Below, piece after piece: positions 8,593-17,065 of a DNA stretch of 64,000 nucleotides (within the stretch, counting starts at the first letter, position 1; every line of letters begins with the position of its first letter). The position numbers and the translations under genes were made by a program. Where the stretch lies: assembly GCF_036924595.1 (NCBI RefSeq), contig NZ_JAZHRV010000001.1, positions 6,537,501 through 6,601,500 of the forward strand, written 5' to 3'. Origin of the DNA: Bradyrhizobium algeriense. Its GTDB lineage: Bacteria > Pseudomonadota > Alphaproteobacteria > Rhizobiales > Xanthobacteraceae. A model generated the notes under the pieces. That model did no database searches. It saw nothing but the letters and a program-made list of their open reading frames with translations, and was not told the origin of the DNA.

Positions 8593-9739
8593 CGCCGTTT
8601 CCATTACCCGCGACCTGGTCCGCTGCCCGTCTGTCACCCCTGCCGATGCCGGCGCGCTGAGCGTCCTCGAACGGTTGCTGAAAGACGCCGGCTTCGAGGT
8701 GCATCGCGTCACCTTCGGTGAACCCGGCACATCAGATATCGACAACCTCTACGCCCGCATCGGCTCTGAAGCGCCGCACATCACCTTTGCGGGCCACACC
8801 GACGTGGTGCCGCCCGGCGACGAGACCGCATGGACGCTCGGCGCGTTCTCCGGCGAGATCAGGGACGGTTTCCTCTATGGCCGCGGCGCGGTCGACATGA
8901 AGGGCGGCATTGCCTGCAGCGTCGCAGCCGTGCTGCAATATCTCGCCGATAATGGCGGCAAGCCGAAAGGTTCGATTTCGTTTTTGATCACCGGCGACGA
9001 GGAAGACATTTCCGTCAACGGCACCATCAAGCTTTTGAAGTGGTGCGCCGAGCGCGGCGAGAAATTCGATCATTGCGTGCTCGGCGAGCCGTCGAATGTC
9101 GAGGTGCTGGGCGACTGCATCAAGATCGGCCGCCGCGGCTCGCAATCCGGCACGCTCTATGTCGACGGCGTGCAGGGCCACGTCGCCTATCCGCACCGTG
9201 CGGCCAATCCAGTGCCGGATATTTCGCGGCTGATCGTGGCGCTCTCCGACGAGCCGCTCGATCACGGCAGCGCGCAGTTCCAGGCCTCCAATCTCGAATT
9301 CACCTCCGTCGATGTCGGCAACACCGCGAGCAATGTGATCCCCGGCCAGGCGCGCGCAAAATTCAACATCCGCTTCAACGACAACCACACCCAGGAAACG
9401 CTGCGCGCGCTGGTTGAGGAACGGCTGGCGAAGGCCTGTGGCAACCGCATCCGCGCCCGCATCGTGTGGGAATATTCCAACTCCAACGTGTTCGTGACCA
9501 AACCCGGCGCCTTCACCGATCTCGCGGTCGCCGCGATCGAGGAGGTGACGGGACGCAAGCCGGAGCTTTCGACGAGCGGCGGGACCTCGGATGCACGGTT
9601 CATCTCGAGCTATTGCCCGGTGATCGAGTTCGGCCTGGTCGGCCAGACCATGCACCAGATCGACGAGCGCACGCCGGTGTCGGATCTGGAAAAGCTGACT
9701 CGGATTTATCGGGGCGTGTTGAACCGATATTTTGGGTAG
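8585..9739 (+). CDS. dapE: Succinyl-diaminopimelate desuccinylase
   Basis: A 384-residue M20-family zinc hydrolase that releases LL-diaminopimelate from its N-succinyl form. Metal and catalytic residues are visible: [14 protein letters not shown] (His ligand and Asp) near residue 66, [12 protein letters not shown] near 98, and [15 protein letters not shown] with the catalytic Glu pair near 135. [20 protein letters not shown] introduces the dimerisation lid. The C-terminal [15 protein letters not shown] carries the last His ligand. The start ATG at 8585 overlaps the DUF805 stop. Confidence 0.97.
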   Translation: MNDAVSITRDLVRCPSVTPADAGALSVLERLLKDAGFEVHRVTFGEPGTSDIDNLYARIGSEAPHITFAGHTDVVPPGDETAWTLGAFSGEIRDGFLYGRGAVDMKGGIACSVAAVLQYLADNGGKPKGSISFLITGDEEDISVNGTIKLLKWCAERGEKFDHCVLGEPSNVEVLGDCIKIGRRGSQSGTLYVDGVQGHVAYPHRAANPVPDISRLIVALSDEPLDHGSAQFQASNLEFTSVDVGNTASNVIPGQARAKFNIRFNDNHTQETLRALVEERLAKACGNRIRARIVWEYSNSNVFVTKPGAFTDLAVAAIEEVTGRKPELSTSGGTSDARFISSYCPVIEFGLVGQTMHQIDERTPVSDLEKLTRIYRGVLNRYFG

Positions 9740-9741
9740 CT

Positions 9742-9901
9742 CTTCTCCCTCGCCCCGCACTTGCGGGGAGAGGGTCGGGGTTAGGGGCTCTTTCCACGAG
9801 TCGTGTGCGGTGATGGACCTGTACCCCCTCACCCGGATCGCACCGGACGATGCTTCGCATCGCCGAGGCGATCCGACCTCTCCCCGCAAGCGGGGCGAGG
9901 T
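9742..9901. repeat. Interspersed palindromic repeat, family F
   Basis: TCTTCTCCCTCGCCCCGCAC near 9742 is complementary to CTCTCCCCGCAAGCGGGGCG ending near 9901; inner arms pair GATCGCACCGG/CGAGGCGATCC. It lies between the convergent dapE and truA genes and could end transcription from both sides. Related elements are at 53041-53186, 29121-29269, 35845-35868 and 37308-37332. Confidence 0.8.
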
Positions 9902-9926
9902 TAAGCGAGGCCGACTCCAGCCGCGC

Positions 9927-10664
9927 CTAATACTCCACCCGCACCAGATACAATCCCTCCGGCGGGGCGACGGGGCCGCAGGCGGCGCGGTTGCGGGCAG
10001 CGAGCGCAGCGGCGAGGTCGTCTGCGCTCCAGCGGCCTTCGCCGACCCACACCAGCGAGCCCACCATCGAGCGCACCTGGCTGTGCAGGAACGAGCGTGC
10101 GGAAGTGAGGATCGAAACCGCGTCGCCGTCCCTGACGACATCGAGCTGATCGAGCGTCTTTTCCGGCGATTTTGCCTGGCATTCAGTATCGCGAAAGGTC
10201 GTGAAATCGTGCTTGCCGAGCAGGCGTTGCGCGGCGATGTGCATCGTGTCCGTATCGAGATGCCGCGGTATCCGCCAGCTTCGCTTGATATCGAGCGCGA
10301 GGTTGGCTCTGGCGTTGGTGATGCGGTAGCGGTAGTGGCGCTTTTTGGCGGAGAAACGCGCCTCGAAATCATCAGCGACGATCTCCGCCGAGAGCACGCC
10401 GATCGGATGCGGGCGCAAATGCGCGTTCAATCCGTCGCGCAGCCGGCCGGGCGGAAACGGCTTTTTTATATCGCAATGCGCCACCTGCCCCAGCGCATGC
10501 ACGCCGGCATCGGTGCGACCCGAGCCATGGACGCGAACCTGCTCGCCGCAGATCGCCATCACCGCGGCTTCCAGCGCGCCCTGCACGGTCGGTGCGTTGT
10601 CCTGGATCTGCCAGCCGGAGAACGGCGTGCCGTCATATTCGATGATGAGCTTGTAGCGGGGCAT
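9927..10664 (-). CDS. truA: tRNA pseudouridine(38-40) synthase TruA
   Basis: The 245-residue enzyme converts uridines 38-40 of the tRNA anticodon arm to pseudouridine. It begins [20 protein letters not shown]. The catalytic aspartate is in [17 protein letters not shown] near residue 52. The later RHYRYRI and [19 protein letters not shown] motifs are typical of the family. Its start overlaps the fmt stop by one base (TGATG type), which indicates an fmt-truA operon together with def upstream. Confidence 0.97.
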   Translation of the reverse strand: MPRYKLIIEYDGTPFSGWQIQDNAPTVQGALEAAVMAICGEQVRVHGSGRTDAGVHALGQVAHCDIKKPFPPGRLRDGLNAHLRPHPIGVLSAEIVADDFEARFSAKKRHYRYRITNARANLALDIKRSWRIPRHLDTDTMHIAAQRLLGKHDFTTFRDTECQAKSPEKTLDQLDVVRDGDAVSILTSARSFLHSQVRSMVGSLVWVGEGRWSADDLAAALAARNRAACGPVAPPEGLYLVRVEY

Positions 10665-11596
10665 CAGGCGATCCGCGCCGGCGGTTTGAGCGGTGTGCCG
10701 CGCAAGAAATCCGCCGCTTGCATCGGGGTTTTGCCGGCGCGTTGCAGTTCGAGAATGCGGATCGCGCCGTCGCCGCAGGCGATGGTCAGGCGATCGTCGA
10801 GCACTTCGCCTGATGTGCCAGAGCCTTTTGCGGGTTCACAGCGCAAAATCTTGATCCGCGCCGGTTCGCCATCGGTTGCGATCTCGCACCAGGCACCGGG
10901 GAACGGCGACAGGCCGTGAATATGCCGCAGCACTTCACGCGCCGGCCTGCTCCAGTCGATCCGCGCTTCGGCTTTCTCGATCTTGGCAGCGTAGGTCACG
11001 CCGTCCTCGCTCTGCTTCCGGAGCTGCAATCCGCCGCGCACGAGCCCGCCCATCGCACGCACCATCAAATCAGCGCCGAGCGGCGCCAGCGCATCGTGCA
11101 GATCGGCAGCGGTCATGGTGTCCGTGATCGCCAGCCGCTCGGCCATCGCGACGTCGCCGGTGTCGAGGCCGATATCCATCTTCATCACCATCACGCCGCT
11201 CTCGGCATCGCCGGCCATGATCGCGCGATTGATCGGCGCGGCTCCACGCCAGCGCGGCAGCAGTGAGGCGTGCAGATTGAAGCAGCCGAGCTTCGGTGCA
11301 TCGAGAATGGCTTGCGGCAGGATCATGCCGTAAGCCACAACTACGGCCGCATCGGCATTGTGCGCGCGAAACTCACCGAGCGCTTCCGGCGTCTTCAGCG
11401 TCGTTGGCGTCAGCACGGGAATGCCAAGCCGCCGCGCCTCCTGCTCCACGGGCGTCGGTTGCATCTTCATGCCGCGCCCCGCCGGCTTCGGCGCGCGGGT
11501 GTAGACAGCCACGACCTCATGGCCGTGGGCCACGAGTTCGAGCAGCGTCGGCACCGCGAAATCGGGCGTGCCCATGAAGATCAAACGGAGGGACAT
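10664..11596 (-). CDS. fmt: Methionyl-tRNA formyltransferase
   Basis: A 310-residue enzyme that formylates initiator Met-tRNA with 10-formyltetrahydrofolate. It starts [20 protein letters not shown]. The folate-binding and catalytic loop is [20 protein letters not shown] near residue 110, and [14 protein letters not shown] follows, the standard signature. The C-terminal OB-like domain starts near 205. It lies between def (upstream, 188 bases away across a family C repeat) and truA (one-base overlap). Confidence 0.97.
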   Translation of the reverse strand: MSLRLIFMGTPDFAVPTLLELVAHGHEVVAVYTRAPKPAGRGMKMQPTPVEQEARRLGIPVLTPTTLKTPEALGEFRAHNADAAVVVAYGMILPQAILDAPKLGCFNLHASLLPRWRGAAPINRAIMAGDAESGVMVMKMDIGLDTGDVAMAERLAITDTMTAADLHDALAPLGADLMVRAMGGLVRGGLQLRKQSEDGVTYAAKIEKAEARIDWSRPAREVLRHIHGLSPFPGAWCEIATDGEPARIKILRCEPAKGSGTSGEVLDDRLTIACGDGAIRILELQRAGKTPMQAADFLRGTPLKPPARIA

Positions 11597-11631
11597 ATTG
11601 GTTTAGTGTCCTGCGGACGTTCAATTTACTC

Positions 11632-11759
11632 CGTCATGGCCGGGCATAGTAGTCTGCCTTGCGCAGACTACGTACACTTGTCTGCGCTCCCGGCCATCCA
11701 CGTCTTTGGTGCAACAAGAAGGAAGACGTGGATGCCCGGGACAAGCCCGGGCATGACGG
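11632..11759. repeat. Interspersed palindromic repeat, family C
   Basis: CGTCATGGCCGGGCATAGTA at 11632 pairs with AAGCCCGGGCATGACGG ending at 11759; the inner pair is CCATCCACGTCTT / AAGACGTGGATG. It occupies the def-fmt gap. Confidence 0.85.
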
Positions 11760-11784
11760 CTGATGGATTGTCGCAAAAGAGAGC

Positions 11785-12312
11785 CTACTCCGCCGCGCGC
11801 TTGGCGGCCTTGGTAAACTTCTTCAACACGCGGTCGCGCTTCAGCTTCGACAAATAGTCCACGAACAGCACGCCGTTGAGGTGGTCGATCTCGTGCTGGA
11901 TGCAGGTGGCGAACAGCCCGTCGGCGTCCTCCTCGTGCACCTTGCCGTCGAGATCGGTGAAACGGATGCGGACCTGCGCCGGGCGCTCGACTTCCTCGTA
12001 ATATTCGGGGATCGAGAGGCAGCCCTCCTCGTAGACCGACAATTCCTCCGACGAGGAAATGATTTCCGGATTGATGAACACCCGCGGCCTCGGCTTGGTC
12101 TCGCCGTTCTCGTCCTTCTTGGCGAGGTCCATGGTGATCAGCCGCAAGGGTTGCGCGACCTGGATCGCCGCGAGCCCGATGCCGGGCGCGTCGTACATGG
12201 TCTCGAACATGTCGTCGGCGAGCTTGCGGATCTCCGCCGTCACCTTCTCGACGGGTTTGGAGACCAGCCGCAACTGCTTGTCCGGCAGGATGATGATTTC
12301 TCTTAAGGCCAT
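11785..12312 (-). CDS. def: Peptide deformylase
   Basis: The 175-residue metalloprotease removes the N-formyl group from nascent proteins. All three PDF motifs are present: motif 1 GIGLAAIQV near residue 45, motif 2 [10 protein letters not shown] with the metal-ligand Cys near 97, and motif 3 [20 protein letters not shown] with HExxH-type ligands near 138. The start ATG at 12312 ([15 protein letters not shown]) gives the usual length; twelve codons of open frame precede it. The upstream region is shared with rmuC and carries three CtrA-like sites. Confidence 0.97.
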   Translation of the reverse strand: MALREIIILPDKQLRLVSKPVEKVTAEIRKLADDMFETMYDAPGIGLAAIQVAQPLRLITMDLAKKDENGETKPRPRVFINPEIISSSEELSVYEEGCLSIPEYYEEVERPAQVRIRFTDLDGKVHEEDADGLFATCIQHEIDHLNGVLFVDYLSKLKRDRVLKKFTKAAKRAAE

Positions 12313-12364
12313 AGCGCGCGATTTAAGCTGCTGATTTGTCGCGGTCAATGCGCCGGGGCGCCCG

Positions 12365-12429
12365 TTAAGGCGGCCTTAACCATGATTTTTAAGGCGGCGT
12401 TAACCACGAAAATTAAGCCTTCATTTACC
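12365..12429. promoter_or_regulatory. Three CtrA-like sites at exact 24-base spacing
   Basis: TTAA-GGCGGCC-TTAACC at 12365-12381, TTAA-GGCGGCG-TTAACC at 12389-12405 and TTAA-GCCTTCA-TTTACC at 12413-12429. The first two fit TTAA-N7-TTAA, the consensus reported for the alphaproteobacterial cell-cycle regulator CtrA; the third has one half-site changed. A GANTC site, the CcrM methylation target, follows at 12463-12467. The array lies between divergent def and rmuC and could regulate either. The motif match is direct; binding is inferred. Confidence 0.6.
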
Positions 12430-12482
12430 ATAAATGTTCCCTCTTCGTTCGCGAAAGCCGGCGAATCGGGCTACATAGCCGC

Positions 12483-13691
12483 ATGAACGAAATTCTTTTC
12501 ATCGTCGGCGACCTGCCGATTCACGGTGGCGAGGCGCTGGCAGGTTTTGGCGCGCTCGCTTTGGTGCTGCTGCTGGCGATTGCCGTCGTCATTGCCCGTT
12601 CCGGCCGCCGTGGCGCGGAACTGGCGATGGCGCAGGCGATTCGCGCCGACGAGTTGGAAGAGCGCTTAAGCCAGATGCTGCGGGCGCAGAGCGAGTCCAC
12701 CGGCCGGGTCGACGCCATGGCCCAGTCGCTGGCCGGCCGCCAGGCCGAGATGGCGCGCGCGGTCAACGAGCGGCTGGATTCGGTGACCCACCGCGTCGGC
12801 CAGTCGATGGAAGCGACCACGCGCCACACCATGGACAGCTTGCGCGTGCTGCACGAGCGGCTCGGCATCATCGACAACGCGCACAAGAACCTCACCGACC
12901 TGACCTCGCAGGTGACCACGCTGCGCGATGTGCTCGCCAACAAGCAGTCGCGCGGCGCCTTCGGCCAGGCGCGGATGGAAGCGATCGTGCAGGACGGCAT
13001 GCCGCAGGGCTCCTACGAGTTCCAGCACACGCTCTCGACGGGGAAGCGGCCGGACTGCGTGGTGTTCCTGCCCGACCAACGGCCGCTCTGCATCGACGCG
13101 AAATTTCCGCTGGAAGCGATGACCGCGTTGCACGACGCGCGCAGCGACGAGGAACGCAAATTCGCTACCCAGCGCCTGCGCAACGACGTGATGAAGCACG
13201 TCAACGACATCGCCGAGAAATATTTGATCGCCGGCGAGACCCAGGACACCGCGCTGATGTTCGTGCCGTCGGAATCGGTCTATGCGGAAATTCACGACGG
13301 TTTCGACGACGTGATCCAGAAGGCCTACCGCGCCCGCGTCGTGCTGGTGTCGCCCTCGCTTCTGATGCTGGCGATCCAGGTGATGCAGCAGATCCTGAAA
13401 GACGCGCGGATGCGCGACGCCGCCGACCAGATCCGCACCGAAGTGCTCAATCTCGGCGACGATCTGGGGCGCCTGCGCGAGCGCGTGCTGAAGCTGCAGA
13501 AGCATTTTGGCGACGTCAACGAGGATGTGCGACAGATTTTGATCTCCGCCGACAAGATCGAAAAGCGCGCCGGGCGGATCGAGGAACTCGATTTCAGCAA
13601 GGCTGATGCGCCGGTCGAGGCGGCGCGCGTGGTGAAGGGCGGAACAGCCGAACTGTTCCCCGTGCCGCGCAAGCTGCAGGCGGGGGAGTGA
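12483..13691 (+). CDS. rmuC: DNA recombination protein RmuC
   Basis: A 402-residue protein with an N-terminal membrane anchor (GFGALALVLLLAIAVVIA, about residues 20-38). A long coiled coil follows (about 45-150, ELEERLSQMLRAQSESTGRV onward). Then comes the RmuC nuclease-like domain (about 150-370), with FGQARMEAIVQDGMP, KRPDCVVFLPDQRPLCIDAK and FVPSESVYAEI. In E. coli RmuC loss alters recombination at inverted repeats. Start codon at 12483 is an ATG 54 bases past the last CtrA-like site. Confidence 0.95.
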   Translation: MNEILFIVGDLPIHGGEALAGFGALALVLLLAIAVVIARSGRRGAELAMAQAIRADELEERLSQMLRAQSESTGRVDAMAQSLAGRQAEMARAVNERLDSVTHRVGQSMEATTRHTMDSLRVLHERLGIIDNAHKNLTDLTSQVTTLRDVLANKQSRGAFGQARMEAIVQDGMPQGSYEFQHTLSTGKRPDCVVFLPDQRPLCIDAKFPLEAMTALHDARSDEERKFATQRLRNDVMKHVNDIAEKYLIAGETQDTALMFVPSESVYAEIHDGFDDVIQKAYRARVVLVSPSLLMLAIQVMQQILKDARMRDAADQIRTEVLNLGDDLGRLRERVLKLQKHFGDVNEDVRQILISADKIEKRAGRIEELDFSKADAPVEAARVVKGGTAELFPVPRKLQAGE

Positions 13692-13723
13692 CTGGCTTGC
13701 CCGGCCGAAGCCACACATCAGGC

Positions 13724-13766
13724 TGTCATCGCCCGGCTTGACCGGGCGACCCAGTATCCCAGAGGC
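13724..13766. repeat. Left arm of family E palindrome flanking a GIY-YIG gene
   Basis: Starts TGTCATCGCCCGGCTTGACC and ends CCCAGTATCCCAGAGGC. It matches the reverse complement of 14078-14120 at 42 of 43 positions. The gene-free copies at 15527-15647, 24209-24328 and 31835-31937 share the arms and the CCAGTA core. Confidence 0.9.
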
Positions 13767-13771
13767 GGTAA

Positions 13772-14077
13772 ATGGGGGCACGCAGCTATTACGTCTACAT
13801 ACTGGCCAGCCGTATTGGCGGCACGCTCTACATCGGCGTGACGAACGATCTTGTACGACGCATTGGCGAGCATAAGTTGAAAATCGCCGAGAGTTTCACC
13901 AAGAAGCACGAGGTGACCCGGCTGGTCTATTTCGAAATCTTCGATCAGATCGAATATGCGATCCAGCGAGAAAAACGCCTCAAGAAATGGCCACGAGCCT
14001 GGAAGATATCGCTGATTGAGAAACAAAATCCGGACTGGATTGATCTTTACCCTGAGATTGCTGGAGGCGGCGGATAG
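13772..14077 (+). CDS. Small GIY-YIG nuclease nested inside a palindromic repeat
   Basis: The 101-residue protein is a single GIY-YIG domain of the UPF0213/YhbQ type. The YVYILA...GTLYIGVT pair supplies the two conserved tyrosines, LVRRIGEHK the catalytic Arg, and FTKKHEVTRLVYFE and AIQREKRLKKWPRAWK (with catalytic Glu) follow. NPDWIDLY is the usual C-terminal tail. No separate DNA-binding domain is present. The ATG is 6 bases inside the left arm of an inverted repeat, and the TAG stop abuts the right arm. The nuclease may act on the repeat itself; an alternative is a general structure-specific nuclease that merely landed there. Confidence 0.9.
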   Translation: MGARSYYVYILASRIGGTLYIGVTNDLVRRIGEHKLKIAESFTKKHEVTRLVYFEIFDQIEYAIQREKRLKKWPRAWKISLIEKQNPDWIDLYPEIAGGGG

Positions 14078-14120
14078 GCCTCTGGAATACTGGGTCGCCC
14101 GGTCAAGCCGGGCGATGACA
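14078..14120. repeat. Right arm of family E palindrome flanking a GIY-YIG gene
   Basis: GCCTCTGGAATACTGGGTCG...GGGCGATGACA, inverted copy of 13724-13766. Together the arms bracket the GIY-YIG gene with only 5 and 0 spare bases. Confidence 0.9.
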
Positions 14121-14154
14121 GTCTTTTTGTAGCAGAATCTGCTAACACGTCTCC

Positions 14155-15519
14155 ATGACAGCACCAGAATCCGTTTTCATCGAAAAAGCCGCCACACCCG
14201 CTCCCTCCTGGCGCGAGGCGTGGGCGGTCTATCTCCAACCGCGCGTACTGATCGTGCTGATGCTCGGCTTCTCCTCCGGGCTGCCGCTGGCGCTGTCGGG
14301 ATCGACGCTGCTGGTGTGGATGCGGGAATCCGGCGTCGACCTCGGCACCATCGGGCTGTTTGCGCTGGTCGGCACGCCCTACACGCTGAAATTCATCTGG
14401 GCGCCGCTGGTCGATGCACTGCACGTGCCGATCTTCACGCGCGCCTTCGGCCGAAGGCGCGGCTGGCTGGTGTTCTCACAACTGCTCCTGATCGGTGCGA
14501 TCCTGCTGCTGGCGCTGACCGACCCGGCGCGCTCGCCGCTGTTCGTCGCGCTCGGCGCGCTGCTGGTTGCAACGATGTCGTCGACGCAGGACATCGTGGT
14601 CGATGCGTTCCGCGTCGAAAGCCTGCCCGAGAGCGAACAGGCCGCCGGCATGGCGTCCTACGTCGCGGCCTACCGGATCGGTATGCTGGTCTCGACTGCC
14701 GGCGTGCTGTTCCTGGTGAGCGCATTCGAAGACACCGGCATCGGGCGCAACTCGGCATGGATGTGGGGCTATGTTGCCATGGCCGCGCTGGTGCTGATCG
14801 GCACCCTCACGGCGCTGGCCGCCACCGAACCCGAACAGTCGGTGCGCGCGGAGGCCAAGACCCGCGGCGAGGCAGCTTTCTCGCGCGTCATGCATGCGGC
14901 CATCGGGGCATTCTCCGAATTTCTCGCCCGCAAATATGCCTGGGTAGCGCTGGCCTTCGTGGTGTTGTTCAAATTCACCGACGCATTTTCGGGCACGATG
15001 ACCGCGCCGTTCGTGATCGACCTCGGCTTCACCCGCAACGACTACGCCGCCATCGTCAAGGGCGTCGGCCTCATCGCGACCCTGATCGGCGGTTTTGCCG
15101 GCGGCTATCTGGCGCGGCGCTATTCGCTGGTTGCAAGCCTGTGGATCGGCGGCGTGCTGCAGGCGATCTCCAACCTGGTGTTCGCTTGGCTCGCCTATGT
15201 CGGCGTCAATCAATGGGCGCTGGCGGTCGCCATCTCGGCCGAAAACTTCACTGGTGCGATCGGCACCGTGATCTTCGTCGCGTATCTCTCGGCGCTGTGC
15301 CAAAACCCGCTACACACGGCTACCCAATATGCGCTGCTCACCGCACTGGCCGCAGTCGGGCGGACCTATTTATCCTCCGGCGCGGGCTTTGTGGCGGAGA
15401 CCACGGGCTGGCCTCTGTTCTTCGTGATCTCCGTCGCGGTCGCGGTGCCGAGCCTGATCCTGCTGGCCTGGCTGCAGCGGCGCGGGCATTTCGAGGCAGT
15501 GGGGCCGGTGAAGGTTTAG
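14155..15519 (+). CDS. AmpG-like muropeptide MFS permease
   Basis: A 454-residue major facilitator with about 12 hydrophobic helices. The opening LIVLMLGFSSGLPLALSGST, TPYTLKFIWAPLVDAL, GRRRGWLVFSQLLL and MSSTQDIVVDAFRVESLP match the AmpG/anhydromuropeptide permease branch. AmpG imports GlcNAc-anhydroMurNAc peptides for cell-wall recycling and influences AmpC beta-lactamase induction where that system exists. No ampD, nagZ or ampC lies nearby, so the substrate is inferred from family resemblance only. The ATG at 14155 follows the family E right arm by 34 bases. Confidence 0.85.
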   Translation: MTAPESVFIEKAATPAPSWREAWAVYLQPRVLIVLMLGFSSGLPLALSGSTLLVWMRESGVDLGTIGLFALVGTPYTLKFIWAPLVDALHVPIFTRAFGRRRGWLVFSQLLLIGAILLLALTDPARSPLFVALGALLVATMSSTQDIVVDAFRVESLPESEQAAGMASYVAAYRIGMLVSTAGVLFLVSAFEDTGIGRNSAWMWGYVAMAALVLIGTLTALAATEPEQSVRAEAKTRGEAAFSRVMHAAIGAFSEFLARKYAWVALAFVVLFKFTDAFSGTMTAPFVIDLGFTRNDYAAIVKGVGLIATLIGGFAGGYLARRYSLVASLWIGGVLQAISNLVFAWLAYVGVNQWALAVAISAENFTGAIGTVIFVAYLSALCQNPLHTATQYALLTALAAVGRTYLSSGAGFVAETTGWPLFFVISVAVAVPSLILLAWLQRRGHFEAVGPVKV

Positions 15520-15526
15520 CCTCCAT

Positions 15527-15647
15527 CGTCATCCCCGCGAAGGCGGGGATCCAGTATTCCAGAGCAGTTGCGATAGAGCCGATGGGCCGCGGCGTACTGG
15601 GTCGCCCGGTCCCAGTGCGCAATTGCGCACAAGGCCGGGCGATGACA
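15527..15647. repeat. Interspersed palindromic repeat, family E (gene-free copy)
   Basis: CGTCATCCCCGCGAAGGCGG...CCAGTATTCCAGAG at the left and GCCGCGGCGTACTGGGTCGC...GGGCGATGACA at the right. The right arm contains the perfect 16-base palindrome GTGCGCAATTGCGCAC (15615-15630), shared with the copy at 24209. Confidence 0.85.
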
Positions 15648-15664
15648 CCTGTCGTGTGGCTACC

Positions 15665-16090
15665 TCAATGCTTGGTCACCACGCTCCACTTCGTCACCAC
15701 CGCTTCGCTCATCTGCCCGGCGTCCTGCGCGCAGGCGACCTCGTCGACCTTCACGGAAATTTCCTTGCCGATGAAATTCTTCAGTTGCGCGGCCTGGGCG
15801 TCGCTGCTGGTGACGAGTTGGAACGTCTCAGGTCCGGTTTCGAGATTGCACAGCCCGTTCGGCGGCGGCAGCCGGCGCGGTTCGCTGGTGATCTGGTAGG
15901 TCGAGGCGCGCTTGCTCTTCTTGCCGCCCTTCATGGCGTTGAGTTCACCGGACAGGACATCGCCGGCATTGATCGGCTTGCCGGGCTTCGGCGCCGGCTC
16001 GGCCTGTTGCGCCCACGCGGAAGGCGCGGCCAAGGCCACCGCCATCATGAAAACAAAACAAGAGCGCTTGCCGAATCGCGGTTTCGTCAT
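15665..16090 (-). CDS. Secreted protein of unknown function
   Basis: I do not recognise a named family. The 141-residue product has a clear signal peptide (KPRFGKRSCFVFMMAVALAA, cleavage probable after PSAWA). A proline-rich linker follows (QQAEPAPKPGKPINAGD). The mature domain of about 95 residues has two cysteines, in GLCNLETGPETFQLV and DEVACAQDAGQMSEAVV, which could form a disulfide. It reads away from recR on the same strand with a 23-base gap and could be transcribed with the dnaX-ybaB-recR group. Coding character (codon use, signal peptide) supports a real gene. Confidence 0.75.
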   Translation of the reverse strand: MTKPRFGKRSCFVFMMAVALAAPSAWAQQAEPAPKPGKPINAGDVLSGELNAMKGGKKSKRASTYQITSEPRRLPPPNGLCNLETGPETFQLVTSSDAQAAQLKNFIGKEISVKVDEVACAQDAGQMSEAVVTKWSVVTKH

Positions 16091-16113
16091 GTCGATCAGT
16101 TCCGTTGTGTTGG

Positions 16114-16719
16114 CTAGAACAGCGTTCGCTGCCGCATGGCAGCCGATAGCGTACCTTCGTCGAGATAATCAAGCTCGCCGCCGACAGGCACGCCATGCGC
16201 GAGCCGGGTCACCTTGACGTTGGCGTCCTGCAGGAGATCGGTGATGTAATGGGCGGTGGTCTGGCCATCAACCGTTGCGTTCAGCGCCAGAACGATCTCG
16301 CTGACTTGTGATTCGTGCGCGCGCGCCACCAGCGCGTCGATGGTCAGGTCCTGCGGACCGACGCCGTCAAGTGGCGACAATGTGGCGCCGAGCACGTGAT
16401 AGCGGCCGCTGGTCGCATTCGCCCGTTCCAGCGCCCAGAGATCGGCGACGTCGGCGACCACGACGATGGTCGAGGGATCGCGCCTTGGGTCGGTGCAGAC
16501 CGTGCAGGGATTTTGCGTGTCGATATTGCCGCAGGTCTTGCAGACCTGGATCTTGTCGATTGCGACCTGCAGCGCACCGGCGAGCGGCGTCATCAGCGCC
16601 TCGCGCTTCTTGATCAGATGCAGCGCCGCACGCCGCGCCGAGCGCGGCCCCAGCCCCGGCAGGCGCGCCAGGAGCTGGATCAGACGTTCGATTTCGGGGC
16701 CGGCAACGCTGGCTGCCAT
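16114..16719 (-). CDS. recR: Recombination protein RecR
   Basis: The 201-residue protein works with RecF/RecO to load RecA at gaps. The HhH motif [20 protein letters not shown] is near residue 15. The Cys4 zinc finger [16 protein letters not shown] is near 58-73. A Toprim domain follows, with [14 protein letters not shown] and [15 protein letters not shown]. It ends with the Walker-like [22 protein letters not shown] 16719 gives the usual start ([17 protein letters not shown]) one base after the ybaB stop; an upstream ATG at 16734 would overlap ybaB. Confidence 0.97.
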   Translation of the reverse strand: MAASVAGPEIERLIQLLARLPGLGPRSARRAALHLIKKREALMTPLAGALQVAIDKIQVCKTCGNIDTQNPCTVCTDPRRDPSTIVVVADVADLWALERANATSGRYHVLGATLSPLDGVGPQDLTIDALVARAHESQVSEIVLALNATVDGQTTAHYITDLLQDANVKVTRLAHGVPVGGELDYLDEGTLSAAMRQRTLF

Positions 16720-16720
16720 T

Positions 16721-17041
16721 TCAGGTGAGGCCAAGCCCGGGCGGCAGACCGAGCCCGCCGGTCAGCGCCTGCATTTTTTCCATCGCCGCGGTTTCCGCCT
16801 TGCGTCGCGCGTCGTTATGCGCGGTCACCAGCAGATCCTCGAGCACTTCGCGCTCCTCGGCCTTCATCAGCGACGGATCGATCCTGACGCCCTTCACTTC
16901 CATTTTCGCCGTCATGCGCACGGCGACCAGCCCGCCGCCGGAAATGCCCTCGACCTCGAGATTACCGAGCTCGTCCTGCATCGCCTGCATCTTGGATTGC
17001 AGTTGCTGCGCCTGCTTCATCATGCCGAGAAAATCAGCCAT
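16721..17041 (-). CDS. YbaB/EbfC nucleoid-associated protein
   Basis: A 106-residue member of the YbaB family. The N-terminal coiled coil is [20 protein letters not shown], followed by the conserved [20 protein letters not shown] sheet and [16 protein letters not shown] helix. The family binds DNA as a dimer. It lies between dnaX (24-base gap) and recR (one-base gap), the classical dnaX-ybaB-recR operon. The glycine/proline-rich tail [11 protein letters not shown] is typical of rhizobial members. Confidence 0.95.
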   Translation of the reverse strand: MADFLGMMKQAQQLQSKMQAMQDELGNLEVEGISGGGLVAVRMTAKMEVKGVRIDPSLMKAEEREVLEDLLVTAHNDARRKAETAAMEKMQALTGGLGLPPGLGLT

Positions 17042-17065
17042 TCGTCCGTCCTCTCGAGAGCCCGA

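Noticed and set aside
8732-10372. Minus-strand open frame of 546 codons over dapE and truA
   Set aside because: It is a shadow of dapE and truA in GC-rich DNA; composition is Arg/Ala-rich without domain signals.
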